From: Deltaproteobacteria bacterium | GTDB lineage: Bacteria; Desulfobacterota; Desulfarculia; Desulfarculales; Desulfarculaceae | Direction: 5' to 3' | NCBI GenBank assembly: GCA_020444205.1 | Contig: JAHLLJ010000003.1 | Coordinates: 23,743 to 87,742 of the forward strand | DNA: 64,000 nt | In this document: one piece after another, positions 10,657 to 20,307 of the stretch | How the letters are laid out: each line of letters begins with the position of its first letter | Numbering within the stretch: the first letter of the stretch is position 1 | Notes under the pieces: generated by a model | What the model saw: only the letters and a program-made list of their open reading frames with translations | The model's database searches: none | Told to the model about the DNA's origin: nothing | Translations under genes and position numbers: made by a program

Positions 10657-11238
10657 ATGAGAAAAATTACTTTAAGCCTGATGGCCTTTTTGACCGCCGC
10701 CCTCATTTCTTGGGGCTTTGCCCCCGCTCAGGCCCTGGCCCAGTCCCGGGCGCCGGAGTTCGTGCTGGTCAAGCTGCATAGCACCAGCTTGCTGGCCGCC
10801 CAAAATGGTTGCCAAGTGAAGGCGGAGAAGTTGACTCTCGAGGACATCATGAAGCTGGCCAGCTCCCAGTGCCTTCAGGTGCGCAGCGTGGCCATCTACT
10901 CCCTTGGGGAGATCCGCGACGAGCGCGCGGTGAATATGCTGATCAACCTTCTGCAGGATCCCGATTGCCACATCCGGCGCATCGCCGTGCGCGCCCTGGG
11001 CAAGATCGGAGACAAGCGGGCGGTGACGCCCCTGGTCGCCGTGCTCTCCAAGCAAGGTGAAAACCTCTCGGTTCGCCGTACCGCCGCCTGGGCCTTGGGC
11101 CAGATGAGCGATCCGCGAGCCTGCCCGGCTTTGGAGATAGCCGCTTGCGCCGATGACGTCCCCCTGAGTAACGCCAGCCGCGAGGCAGTGAACAAGCTGG
11201 AGGGCAGCCGGACCAACCTCACTAGCAGCAACCTGTGA
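10657..11238 (+). CDS. Secreted/periplasmic HEAT-repeat protein
   Basis: Signal peptide (MRKITLSLMAFLTAALISWGFAPAQALAQ) and HEAT repeats (VRSVAIYSLGEIRDERAVNMLINLLQDPDCHIRRIAVRALGKIGDKRAVTPLV). Confidence 0.85.
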   Translation: MRKITLSLMAFLTAALISWGFAPAQALAQSRAPEFVLVKLHSTSLLAAQNGCQVKAEKLTLEDIMKLASSQCLQVRSVAIYSLGEIRDERAVNMLINLLQDPDCHIRRIAVRALGKIGDKRAVTPLVAVLSKQGENLSVRRTAAWALGQMSDPRACPALEIAACADDVPLSNASREAVNKLEGSRTNLTSSNL

Positions 11239-11258
11239 GGCGTCGCAAGGGTGGGGGG

Positions 11259-11301
11259 CTACATCCCCGGCCGCATTGGCCGGGGGTGTAGTTTTTTCTT
11301 T
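11259..11301 (+). terminator. Rho-independent terminator
   Basis: CTACATCCCCGGCC-GCATT-GGCCGGGGGTGTAG followed by TTTTTTCTTT. Confidence 0.88.
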
Positions 11302-11312
11302 GAATCTCGAGC

Positions 11313-12782
11313 TTAAAAAGTGAATTTGGTGGTGAGCTGCAAGCGGGTATCGTCACCGGACGCTCCGTCCTTATCCTCCCTCTCGCCCCATAGCAGCTCC
11401 CCTCCCAGCAGCCACCAACTGGTTGGTTGCCAGATCAGGTTGACGCAAGAATATTGGGTGGAGTGCAAGGAGTCCGCCGGCTGATTGTCCAGGTTGTCCA
11501 CTTGTAAAGCCGCATAAAGAATCACCGAACTGAGGGCCTTGGTCCATTTATGTTCATAGCCCAGATAATAACCCCACACCGGCAGGGCCTCCAGGCTGTT
11601 GTCGGTGGGGTCGTAGAAGGCGTCGGGCGGCGAGTCGTTGATGGTGGAGCCCATGCCCCGGCCGTAGTTGATGGAAAAGGTCAGGTTGTCCCCCTGGCGC
11701 AGGAAGGGCAGGCCCAGGCTGCCGTTGGCCAACAGGCCCCAGCCCACGGCGGTCTCGGTGGGGCCGTTGTTCCGGCTGGCCCGCAGATCGCGCACAATGG
11801 CCGATCCCTGGAACTTCAGCGCTCCGTGCAACCATTCCAAGGAAACCACCCCGTCGGGCCAGGTGCTTAGCACGTCCGCGCCCTGGATGGCGTGATCACC
11901 AGGGGATTCCGCCCCCAACTTAAGGGTAAGGCCGTCGTCCAGGGCCCGGCTCCAGCGGATCTGGGGCAGACGCTGGCCCACCTCGGCGCTGGGGCCTTCG
12001 TAGTCCAGGATATTGGGGCAGGCGTTGTCGTAGTAAATGGTGGACCAGGCCTGCCCGGCCAACAAATCCCCGCCCAGGACATACTTGGTAAGTTCGCTGT
12101 AGGCCTCACGCAGCTGGAAATCGGGATCCGTGCTTTGGGAGTTGCCGAAAAAATCCATGGATACATAGGTTCTCAGGCGGCCATGGCTCACCGGAGTCCT
12201 GGTTTCGAACCAAAGCTGGGTGGCCTTGACGCTGAAGTTGGTTTTGCCGTCCGAGCCCTGGGCCTTGGTGGCGCCCCGGGTGACGATGTTGGCGGTAACA
12301 AAGTCGCCCGGGGTGGTGATGGCCCCGGAGTCGTAGATCACGTCCAACTGGGCAAAGCCGCCCAGGGCGAAGCGGGTCTTGGTGCCTTGCAGAGCAAAGG
12401 AGCCTTGCCAGTCGCTGGGGGGCTCGGGGGAGGCCGGTTTGGCGGTGGCCACGGCCGCCGGACCAGGCGCGGTCACCGGTGCGGTCTTGGCTTTCATAAG
12501 GCCGCCCACCTGCTCTTGCAGCGACTGGAGCATTTTGCTTTGCTGTTCAAGCTGCTTTTGCTGGGCCTCAAGCTGGCGCTGCTGCATCTTGATAACTTTT
12601 TGTAGCTGCCGCACCTGTTCAGCGTAGTCCGGCGTTGAGCTCTGCTGAGCCAGGGCGCTGGGAGCAGCCCCCACCAAGAGCAAAGCCGCCGCCATCAGCG
12701 TCAACAACAACAGCCTGTGCAAACTTGGTCCCAGCCCGGAGGCTAAAAACGTTATTTTGAGCATCGCATCCAACCTCTGCAA
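11313..12782 (-). CDS. DcaP-like outer-membrane porin
   Basis: Signal peptide, N-terminal coiled coil (QVRQLQKVIKMQQRQLEAQQKQLEQQ), beta-barrel with FALGGFAQLDVIYD and terminal aromatic F (LTTKFTF). Confidence 0.75.
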   Translation of the reverse strand: MQRLDAMLKITFLASGLGPSLHRLLLLTLMAAALLLVGAAPSALAQQSSTPDYAEQVRQLQKVIKMQQRQLEAQQKQLEQQSKMLQSLQEQVGGLMKAKTAPVTAPGPAAVATAKPASPEPPSDWQGSFALQGTKTRFALGGFAQLDVIYDSGAITTPGDFVTANIVTRGATKAQGSDGKTNFSVKATQLWFETRTPVSHGRLRTYVSMDFFGNSQSTDPDFQLREAYSELTKYVLGGDLLAGQAWSTIYYDNACPNILDYEGPSAEVGQRLPQIRWSRALDDGLTLKLGAESPGDHAIQGADVLSTWPDGVVSLEWLHGALKFQGSAIVRDLRASRNNGPTETAVGWGLLANGSLGLPFLRQGDNLTFSINYGRGMGSTINDSPPDAFYDPTDNSLEALPVWGYYLGYEHKWTKALSSVILYAALQVDNLDNQPADSLHSTQYSCVNLIWQPTSWWLLGGELLWGEREDKDGASGDDTRLQLTTKFTF

Positions 12783-13127
12783 TTTTGCTGGTATTGGACC
12801 CCCCGAATCTGGCGCATGGCTCTGTATCAGCCTCCGGCGCTACGCAAGGACCAACTGATGTCCGAGGCTGTTGCGCCGGGGCCAGGCGTGATGCCGGCTT
12901 CCCAAGCTCCGCGTACAGTAGGCCATTTTTGGGCTGCTTCAATCAACCAGGTATTTTCAAGTACGTGTCCCGCTCCTGAGCCTGTGGCGATGAATCGTTG
13001 CCTTCAGGCTGCCTTTCATCGACTGGGTGGGCCTTGATGTATTACAATTTGGTTCTGCTGAATCGCGACAACGCCGTAGGCATACGGCACGGCGGATAAT
13101 CTTCTGTACACGAATGGGGTGATTTGA

Positions 13128-14099
13128 ATGAGCAAGGAAGTTGGGTCCAGCGGCGTAGGGCAAGAGGCGATTCCCGTGGCGGTGATCGGAGCGGGCATCA
13201 TGGGACACGGCATAGCCCAGATCTTCGGGCTGGCCGGTCACCCGGTCAGGCTGTTCGATCCCAATCCCGAGGTTCTGGCCTCGGCCAAGCAGCGGGTGCG
13301 CGAGAGCCTGGACAGCTTTGTGCAGGCCCAGATGGTGAGCGAGGAGGACGCCGTCGGTTGCCTGGAAAACATCGCCACCCACCCCGAACTGGCCTCGGCC
13401 TGCCAAGGCGCGGGCCTGGTGGTGGAGGCGGCGCCCGAAAAGATGGAGCTGAAGCAGAAGCTGTTCGCCGAAATCGAGCCTTTGGTGGAGCCCGATACCA
13501 TCTTGGCCAGCAACACCTCGGCCCTGGTCATAAGCGAGGTGGGAAAAAATTTGGCCGAGCCGGGGCGCTTCGTGGGCACCCACTTCTGGAACCCACCCCA
13601 GGTGATCCCCTGCGTGGAGGTGATACCCGGCGAGCGCACCGACCCCCAGGTCTGCGAGCGCATAGTGGAGCTGCTGGAGGCGGCGGGCAAGGTGCCGGTG
13701 CGCCTCAAGCACGATATCCCCGGCTTTTTGGGCAACCGGCTCCAGCATGCCCTGCAGCGCGAGGCCCTGGCCCTGGTGGAGCAGGGGGTGGCCGAGCCCG
13801 AGGACGTGGACCGGGTGGTGCGCTACGGTTTTGGCCTGCGTATGGCCTTGATGGGCCCCCTGGAGCGGGCCGACTTCGCCGGCCTGGAAACCACCCTGGC
13901 GGTGCAGCGCTATTTGCTGCCGCTTTTGGAAAAGCGCATTGAAGGCTCGCCCTCGCTGGTGGCCCAGGTGGAGCAGGGCAGGTATGGGGTTAAGAGCGGC
14001 GGCGGTTTCTATGACTGGCCGCCGGAAAAGGCTGCCAAGCGCCAGACCCAGCGGGACCGGGCCCTGCTGGAGATCATCAAGCTTACTCGCGATATGTAG
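13128..14099 (+). CDS. 3-hydroxyacyl-CoA (3-hydroxybutyryl-CoA) dehydrogenase
   Basis: VAVIGAGIMGHGIAQIFGLAGHPVRLFD; ASNTSALVISEV; GTHFWNPP motif. Confidence 0.92.
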   Translation: MSKEVGSSGVGQEAIPVAVIGAGIMGHGIAQIFGLAGHPVRLFDPNPEVLASAKQRVRESLDSFVQAQMVSEEDAVGCLENIATHPELASACQGAGLVVEAAPEKMELKQKLFAEIEPLVEPDTILASNTSALVISEVGKNLAEPGRFVGTHFWNPPQVIPCVEVIPGERTDPQVCERIVELLEAAGKVPVRLKHDIPGFLGNRLQHALQREALALVEQGVAEPEDVDRVVRYGFGLRMALMGPLERADFAGLETTLAVQRYLLPLLEKRIEGSPSLVAQVEQGRYGVKSGGGFYDWPPEKAAKRQTQRDRALLEIIKLTRDM

Positions 14100-14110
14100 G
14101 GGGCTGCGGC

Positions 14111-15532
14111 CTAGTCCCGCACCGATTTTTTCAGTTCGATGCCCAGGCGGTTCATGCGGTTGTAGACCGTGGCCCGGCTGACGCCCAAAAGCTTGGCCGC
14201 CTTGGTCTGGTTGCCCCTGGCCGCCCTTAGGGCCTCCACCAGGTCCCGGCGCTGCCGCTCATCCTCGGGGGTATTGCGGTGGCCGCTGCTTACCGGAGAG
14301 GCCGGCGCGGCTTGCGGTGGGGATGCCTGCCGGGACGTGGAGGCGTCCAAGTGGGGCGGCAGCTGGTCCAGATCGATGAGCCCGTGATCGGCCAACACAA
14401 AGGCATACTCCAATGAGGTGCGCAGCTCGCGCACGTTTCCCGGCCAATGATAAGCAGCCAAGCGCTCCATGACCGGGCGTGAAACCCCGGCTATGTCCTT
14501 GGAGGTACGCCGGCGCAGGCGGGCCAAAAAGTGCTCCACCAGAGCGGGGATGTCCTCCATGCGCTCGCGCAAAGGCGGCAGGTGTATGGGGATCACGTTG
14601 AGGCGGAAGTATAGGTCCTCGCGAAACTGCCCCGCCTGGAGCATGGCTCCCAGGTCCCGGTTGGTGGCGGCGATGAAGCGTACGTCCACAAACAGGGTGC
14701 GCTGATCGCCCACCCGCTCAAAGTGTTTTTCCTCCAGCACCCTGAGCAGCTTCACCTGGGAGCTCACCGGCAGCTCACCGATCTCGTCCATGAAAAAGTC
14801 GCCCCCATGGGCTGATTCCAAACGCCCGGCTCGGTGGCGGTGGGCCCCGGTGAAAGCTCCCTTCACGTGGCCGAACAGCTCGCTCTCAAACAGCGACTCG
14901 CTGAGCGCCGCGCAGTTGAACACCACGTAAGGACCTTCCCGCCGCTCGCCCAGGTCGTGGATGGCCCGGGCCACCAGCTCCTTGCCCGTGCCGCTTTCTC
15001 CGTGGATCAAGACCGGGGCATGGCCTCGGGCCGCTTTTTCCACAAGATGATAGACCCGGCGCATGGCAGGGCTCTGCCCCACCATGCCCATGAAGTCTTC
15101 CTCCCCGGCCAGTTGATGGGACAGCTCGTCTATCCTCTGGTCCCTGCGGCTTATGGCCGACAGGTCGGTTACCGTTTCCACCGCGCCCAGTAGGCGGCCG
15201 TCAGCGTCGCGCAGCAGAGCGGCCACCTTTATGGCCGGCAGGTAATTGCCATCCTTGCGGATCAGGCGGCAGGATATCTCCCGGTTTTCGGGCTGCTCGC
15301 CGGAAAACAGTTCGCACCAGCCGCCCCGCTGGGGCTGGCGGGTGCGGGCGCAGGCGTCGCAATTGAAAACGGTGCAGGGCTGCCCCACCAGCTCCCAGTC
15401 CTCGTAGCCGGTGAGGCGGCACATGGCCTGGTTGACCATGAGCACCTTGCCGGAGGGTTCAATAATGGCCACCCCGTCGCTGAGGGTGTCCAAGATGCTG
15501 CGCCAGTGCCTGCCGAATTCCTGGGGAGCCAT
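14111..15532 (-). CDS. PAS-containing sigma54-dependent activator (Fis-type HTH)
   Basis: AAA+ domain with [15 protein letters not shown] and GAFTGA; C-terminal Fis-like HTH ([25 protein letters not shown]); start assigned to internal ATG 15532 with GGAGAG upstream. Confidence 0.93.
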   Translation of the reverse strand: MAPQEFGRHWRSILDTLSDGVAIIEPSGKVLMVNQAMCRLTGYEDWELVGQPCTVFNCDACARTRQPQRGGWCELFSGEQPENREISCRLIRKDGNYLPAIKVAALLRDADGRLLGAVETVTDLSAISRRDQRIDELSHQLAGEEDFMGMVGQSPAMRRVYHLVEKAARGHAPVLIHGESGTGKELVARAIHDLGERREGPYVVFNCAALSESLFESELFGHVKGAFTGAHRHRAGRLESAHGGDFFMDEIGELPVSSQVKLLRVLEEKHFERVGDQRTLFVDVRFIAATNRDLGAMLQAGQFREDLYFRLNVIPIHLPPLRERMEDIPALVEHFLARLRRRTSKDIAGVSRPVMERLAAYHWPGNVRELRTSLEYAFVLADHGLIDLDQLPPHLDASTSRQASPPQAAPASPVSSGHRNTPEDERQRRDLVEALRAARGNQTKAAKLLGVSRATVYNRMNRLGIELKKSVRD

Positions 15533-15542
15533 ATTCTCTCCA

Positions 15543-15562
15543 ACAAGTGTTTTGACACTTGT
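15543..15562. promoter_or_regulatory. Candidate upstream activating sequence ACAAGTGT-TTTG-ACACTTGT
   Basis: Perfect 8-bp inverted repeat about 100 bp upstream of a sigma54 -24/-12 element and beside an activator gene. Confidence 0.6.
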
Positions 15563-15663
15563 AAATATAAACGTAAAAAACATATAGGGCAATTAGTAAA
15601 TAGCCGGTTGGCTTGTCTTTGGAATGTACCAATATTTATAGGAAATTAAGCTTTGCAGATTAC

Positions 15664-15680
15664 TGGCCCGCCAATTGCAT
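15664..15680 (+). promoter_or_regulatory. Sigma54 promoter TGGCCCGCCAATTGCAT
   Basis: Matches TGGCACG-N4-TTGCAT with GG-N10-GC spacing; upstream of the Fe-S/NrfD/cytochrome operon. Confidence 0.75.
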
Positions 15681-15771
15681 TAGATTGAGCGAATCACTTA
15701 AGCATACGAAAATAGTGGTTATTTTCCCTACCAATAAGCTGGTTGTTTGCTGCGCTGGAAAGGATTGGCAA

Positions 15772-16686
15772 GTGGAGATAAACAGAAGGAGATTTCTGGG
15801 GCTCACCGGAGCGGCCCTGGGGGCCGGAGCCCTGGGCAAACCCGGCCGGGCCCAAGCGGCCCGCGCTTATCAGCCGCCGCCGGACGCCTACGGGTGCCTG
15901 GTGGACTTGAGCGTTTGCGTGGGCTGCCGCAAATGCGAGCAGGCCTGCAACCAGGTGAACCACCTGTCCGAGCCCGAGCGCCCCTTTGACGACCTGACCG
16001 TGCTGGACGCCAAGCGCCGTCCCGGTCCCGAGGCCTTTACCGTGGTCAACCGCTACTACACCGGCCGCCGCGACGAGCGCAACCAGATGGTGCCCACCTA
16101 CGTCAAGGTGCAGTGCATGCACTGTCAGGACCCGGCCTGCGCCAGCGCCTGTATCGTGGGCGCCCTGAGCAAAAAGCCCAACGGCGCGGTGCACTACGAC
16201 GTGGACAAGTGCATCGGCTGCCGCTACTGCATGGTGGCCTGTCCCTTCCAGATCCCGGCTTATGAATACCACGACCCCCTGACCCCCCGGGTTCGCAAGT
16301 GCACTTTGTGTTTTGAGCGCATCTCCAAGGAGGGCGGCAAGCCCGGCTGCGCCCAGGTGTGCCCGGTGGAGGCCATCACCTTTGGCAAGCGCTCGGAGCT
16401 GATCAAGCTGGCCAAGCAAAAGATGGCCGAGGATCCCGGCCGCTATCAACCCCAGATCTACGGGGAAAAGGAGGTGGGAGGCACCAGCTGGCTCTACATC
16501 TCCCGCGAGCCCTTCGCCAAGGTGGGCTTTCTCAAGCTGCCCGAGCAGCCCATGCCCCACCTCACCGAGACCATACAACACGGCATCTTTTCTTATATGT
16601 GGGCACCCCTGTCGCTGTTCGCCCTGCTGGGCGGGGCCATGGCCGTGTTCAACCGCAAGCACGACAAAGGGGAGGACGATTCATGA
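15772..16686 (+). CDS. TAT-exported four-cluster ferredoxin-like subunit (HybA-like) with C-terminal TM anchor
   Basis: NRRRFLGLTGAALGAGAL Tat motif; four Cys clusters (CVGCRKCEQAC, CMHCQDPACASAC, CIGCRYCMVAC, CTLC...GCAQVCP); GTG start with GGAAAGGA. Confidence 0.9.
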   Translation: MEINRRRFLGLTGAALGAGALGKPGRAQAARAYQPPPDAYGCLVDLSVCVGCRKCEQACNQVNHLSEPERPFDDLTVLDAKRRPGPEAFTVVNRYYTGRRDERNQMVPTYVKVQCMHCQDPACASACIVGALSKKPNGAVHYDVDKCIGCRYCMVACPFQIPAYEYHDPLTPRVRKCTLCFERISKEGGKPGCAQVCPVEAITFGKRSELIKLAKQKMAEDPGRYQPQIYGEKEVGGTSWLYISREPFAKVGFLKLPEQPMPHLTETIQHGIFSYMWAPLSLFALLGGAMAVFNRKHDKGEDDS

Positions 16687-17912
16687 GCGCGCACAGCCAC
16701 GCGGCGCCCCTGCAAGGCCGGGCGCGCTTTTGGAGCCCCGGGGCCCTGGTAATGGCCGCCCTGGCCATTACCGGCTTTTTGTTCGTGTTGGGCCGCTACA
16801 CCGGCGGCCTGGGCGCGGTTAGCCATCTTAGCCAGTCCCACCCCTGGGGCCTGTGGATCGGGGTGGATGTGGCCTCGGGCGTGGCCCTGGCCGCCGGCGG
16901 CTTCACCACCGCCGCCCTGGCCCACATCTTCGGGCGCCACGCCTACGAGCCGGTGGTGCGCCCGGCCCTGCTCACCGCCCTTTTGGGATATGTGTTCGTG
17001 TCCCTGGCCCTGTTCGTGGACATCGGCCGCTCCTGGGCCATCTGGAAGCCCATGATCTTTTGGAACTCCAACTCGGTGCTCTTCGAGGTGGCCATGTGCG
17101 TGATGGTCTACACCGCGGTGCTGCATGCCGAGTTCCTGCCCATAGTGGCCGAGCGCTTTAAAGACGGCTTCAAGGCCTCGCTGACCAACCACTCCTGGCC
17201 GGTGGTGGCCCTGGCCGAAGGCGTGGGCGGAGTGCTGACCTTTTTAAACCGCAACCTGAGCAAGGTCATGTGGGCCTTTATCATCGCCGGAGTGGTGCTC
17301 TCGTGTATGCATCAGTCCGGCCTGGGGTCCTTGCTGCTTATCGCCCCCACAAAGATGCACGCCCTGTGGTATACCCCCATCCTGCCCCTGCTGTTCCTCA
17401 CCTCAGCCATCGCCGTGGGCTTCCCCATGGTGGTTTTTGAAAACACCCTGGTGAGCGCATCCTTTGACCTGGCGGACGAGATGCACATCCTCTCACGCAT
17501 GGTGCGCATCACCATCTTGCTTCTGGGCATCTACGGCGCGCTCAAGATCGGCGACGTGATCCTGCGCGGGGTGTGGCCGCTCATCTTCGACGGCTCGGTG
17601 CAGGGCCGCTCCTTTGCGGTGGAGATGCTCTTCGGGGTGATCATCCCCTGGGTCATGTTGCTGTTCCCATGGGCGCGGAATCATCGCACCCCGTTGTTCA
17701 TCGCCGCCTGCCTGGTGGTGGGCGGAGTGATCGTCAACCGCATGAACGTGTTCCTGGTGGCCTTTCAACCGCCTTATCCGGTGCAGTCCTACTTCCCCTC
17801 GGTGGGTGAGTTGGCCATAACCGCCGGATTCATCGCCACTCTCATGCTGGCCTATCGCTTCACGGTTTACTTCTTCCCGGTTCTTTCCCCCGCAGGAAAG
17901 GAGGCCAACTAA
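16683..17912 (+). CDS. NrfD/HybB-like integral membrane quinone-interacting subunit
   Basis: ATGA overlap with Fe-S subunit; multiple TM helices; FHPWGLWIG-like motif (SHPWGLWIGVDVASGVALAAGGF). Confidence 0.88.
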   Translation: MSAHSHAAPLQGRARFWSPGALVMAALAITGFLFVLGRYTGGLGAVSHLSQSHPWGLWIGVDVASGVALAAGGFTTAALAHIFGRHAYEPVVRPALLTALLGYVFVSLALFVDIGRSWAIWKPMIFWNSNSVLFEVAMCVMVYTAVLHAEFLPIVAERFKDGFKASLTNHSWPVVALAEGVGGVLTFLNRNLSKVMWAFIIAGVVLSCMHQSGLGSLLLIAPTKMHALWYTPILPLLFLTSAIAVGFPMVVFENTLVSASFDLADEMHILSRMVRITILLLGIYGALKIGDVILRGVWPLIFDGSVQGRSFAVEMLFGVIIPWVMLLFPWARNHRTPLFIAACLVVGGVIVNRMNVFLVAFQPPYPVQSYFPSVGELAITAGFIATLMLAYRFTVYFFPVLSPAGKEAN

Positions 17913-20128
17913 TGAGTGCCCGCCGCAAGAAATACCTGACCGTGTGGCTGGTGGGGGTCTTGGTTGGCCTGGGCCTGGTGCTCTATGCCTACCAGGGACC
18001 CACCGCCGCCACCCCGGCCGCGCCCAAGCCTTTTGACCCCGTGGCCGCGGCCAAAAAGTGGAAAAAACCGCCGCCGCCTCCCCCGGCCAAAGTGAACCCC
18101 GACGGCACCCCCTGGGTGCCCCTGGACCAAGTGGCCGCTCTCAAGCGGGCCCACCAGGTCCCGCCCTTGGTGGTCAAGGCCTTGGAGGAGAGCCAGCGCC
18201 AGCGCCACCTGCGTCTGGGCGACAAGATGCCCAAGCTGGCGGACATGAAGCACTCCTACCTGGTGCTGGACAGCCCGGTGGTCAACAAAGAGGGCGACAT
18301 GTACGAGGCGGTGCGCTTCATGCACAAAAAGCACGCCGCGGTGCTTCAGGGCCAGTGCTTTACCTGCCACCATGCCAAGCCCGCCACCAAGGACGCCTCG
18401 GAAACCACCCGCTGCGTGGCCTGTCACCAGAGTTCTTTCAACCCTGAGATGCCCGGCCGCCTGGGGCTCAAGGCCGCTTTGCACCGCCAATGCATGGGTT
18501 GCCATGAAAAGCGGGGCCAGGGTCCGGTGGGTTGCACCGACTGCCACGCCAAGAAGGTGCCCGACCACCGCCAGTTGGTGAAGCTGCCGGACAAGCCCGA
18601 CCCCATCACCGTGACCAAGGAGTGCCTGCGCTGCCACCAGGAGCAGGCCGACCAACTCCACAGCGCGGCCCACTGGCAGTGGAAGGGCCCCTCGCCCTTT
18701 ACCGTGGAAGGCGAAAAGCGCATCGACATGGGCAAGGCCACCAACACCATCAACAACTTCTGCGTGGCCCTGCCTTCCAACTGGCCCCGCTGCACCTCCT
18801 GCCACGCGGGCTATGGCTGGAGCAACGCGGAGTTCGACTTCAACGACCAGACCCGCATGGACTGCCTGGTGTGCCATGACACCACCGGCACCTATCGCAA
18901 GGTGCCCATTGCTGCCGGTTGGCCCTTCCTGGAGCTGGACCTCAAGAAGATCGCCCAGAGCGTGGGCCACCCCAGTCGCAAAAACTGCGGCGACTGCCAC
19001 TTCCAAGGCGGCGGCGGCGACGCGGTCAAGCACGGGGACATGAACGGCATCCTCTATTACCCCTCCAAGAACTGCGACGTGCACATGGGGGGCATGGACT
19101 TTGCCTGCCAGGAATGCCACAAGACCCGCAACCACAAGATCAGCGGACGCTCCCTGTCACTGCCCGTGGCCGAGGGTTCGCGCTCCTGTCAGGATTGCCA
19201 CACCGACAAGCCCCACAACGGCAACTCCCTGCTGGATCACCACCTGAACCGCCACGTGGAGCATTTGTTCTGCGTCACCTGCCACAGCCCGGTGTACGCC
19301 AAGTGCCGGGCCACCAAGACCTGGTGGGACTGGTCCAAGGCGGGGCACAAGGAGCGCAAGCCCAAGAAGGATCGCTACGGCATGCCTGACTACGCCTGGA
19401 AAAAGGGCGAGTTTATGTGGAAGGAAAGCATGAAGCCCGCCTATGCCTGGTACAACGGCAAGGTGGAGCGGGTGCTGTTGGGTGACAAGATCGATCCCAA
19501 AAAGGTGGTGAACATCACCAAACCGGTGGGTGGCTTCCGCGACCCGGCCAGCCGTATCTATCCCTTTAAGCTCATGGAGGGCATCCAGGCGGCCGACGCC
19601 AAGAACCACCTGCTGCTGGTGCCCCACCTTTTTGGCCCCGGCGGCTTTTGGGCCACCATAGGAAAGACCAAGGCCCCGGTGCCGGAGGTGGCCATCGATA
19701 AGGCCTGGCACAAGGCCTTTGCCAAGGGCATGGCCGAGGCCATCAAGGTGAACCCGAACAACCAGGGGCTCAAGCCCTACAGCGGCCAGTATGAGTGGGT
19801 CAAGACTCGCATGTACTGGGGCCTGACCCACGAGACCATGCCCGCCAAGGCGGCGTTGGGCTGCGCTCAGTGCCATGAGTCTCTGGCCCAGGAAAAGACC
19901 TGCTGCCGCTGCCACACGGACCAGCGCCACGTGGACTTCAAGAAGCTGGCCCACCGGGGCACGGACTTCGAGTGGATGAAAAAGCAGGGCAGGGATGTGC
20001 AGGATCTGATCGGCAAGACCGACTACCTGAACTTTAAGGCCCTGGGCTACAAGGGCGACCCCATTGTCTACGGCGGCCGCCTGAAGAAGCTGCCCCTGGC
20101 CAGCACCATTGACCGGGAGTGCAAATAG
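17912..20128 (+). CDS. Membrane-anchored multiheme cytochrome c (13 CXXCH), octaheme tetrathionate reductase (OTR)-like core
   Basis: 13 CXXCH motifs counted; segment NCGDCHFQGGGGDAVKHGDMN...NCDVHMGGMDFACQECHKTRNHKISG resembles OTR-family cytochromes; single N-terminal TM. Confidence 0.88.
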   Translation: MSARRKKYLTVWLVGVLVGLGLVLYAYQGPTAATPAAPKPFDPVAAAKKWKKPPPPPPAKVNPDGTPWVPLDQVAALKRAHQVPPLVVKALEESQRQRHLRLGDKMPKLADMKHSYLVLDSPVVNKEGDMYEAVRFMHKKHAAVLQGQCFTCHHAKPATKDASETTRCVACHQSSFNPEMPGRLGLKAALHRQCMGCHEKRGQGPVGCTDCHAKKVPDHRQLVKLPDKPDPITVTKECLRCHQEQADQLHSAAHWQWKGPSPFTVEGEKRIDMGKATNTINNFCVALPSNWPRCTSCHAGYGWSNAEFDFNDQTRMDCLVCHDTTGTYRKVPIAAGWPFLELDLKKIAQSVGHPSRKNCGDCHFQGGGGDAVKHGDMNGILYYPSKNCDVHMGGMDFACQECHKTRNHKISGRSLSLPVAEGSRSCQDCHTDKPHNGNSLLDHHLNRHVEHLFCVTCHSPVYAKCRATKTWWDWSKAGHKERKPKKDRYGMPDYAWKKGEFMWKESMKPAYAWYNGKVERVLLGDKIDPKKVVNITKPVGGFRDPASRIYPFKLMEGIQAADAKNHLLLVPHLFGPGGFWATIGKTKAPVPEVAIDKAWHKAFAKGMAEAIKVNPNNQGLKPYSGQYEWVKTRMYWGLTHETMPAKAALGCAQCHESLAQEKTCCRCHTDQRHVDFKKLAHRGTDFEWMKKQGRDVQDLIGKTDYLNFKALGYKGDPIVYGGRLKKLPLASTIDRECK

Positions 20129-20156
20129 CACGTCCCTAAGATATAGACCCTGATCA

Positions 20157-20192
20157 CGGGGCTTCCGCGCGGGTGCGGGAGCCCCGTTTTTT
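20157..20192 (+). terminator. Rho-independent terminator
   Basis: CGGGGCTTCCGC-GCGGGT-GCGGGAGCCCCG then TTTTTT. Confidence 0.88.
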
Positions 20193-20307
20193 AGCTTAAT
20201 CAAGTTGTGACAAATTTAATTAAAAATATGACTAACAAAAAGGTATATAATCTAGCCTTGCCGCAACGCTCCGCGCCGGGTTTTGAAGACATCAGGAGGA
20301 AAGCCAC

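Noticed and set aside
13124-13942. Alternative-frame ORF over the 3-hydroxyacyl-CoA dehydrogenase
   Set aside because: Gly/Arg/Ala/Pro-rich frame-shift shadow; the 13128-14099 frame has the clear Rossmann motif.
17909-19135. 408-aa - strand ORF opposite the multiheme cytochrome
   Set aside because: Repetitive His/Gly/Val composition is the antisense readout of Cys/His/Lys-rich heme-protein codons.
18001-20128. CRISPR-like periodicity from repeated CXXCH codons
   Set aside because: Irregular spacing and coding; explained by heme-binding motifs.
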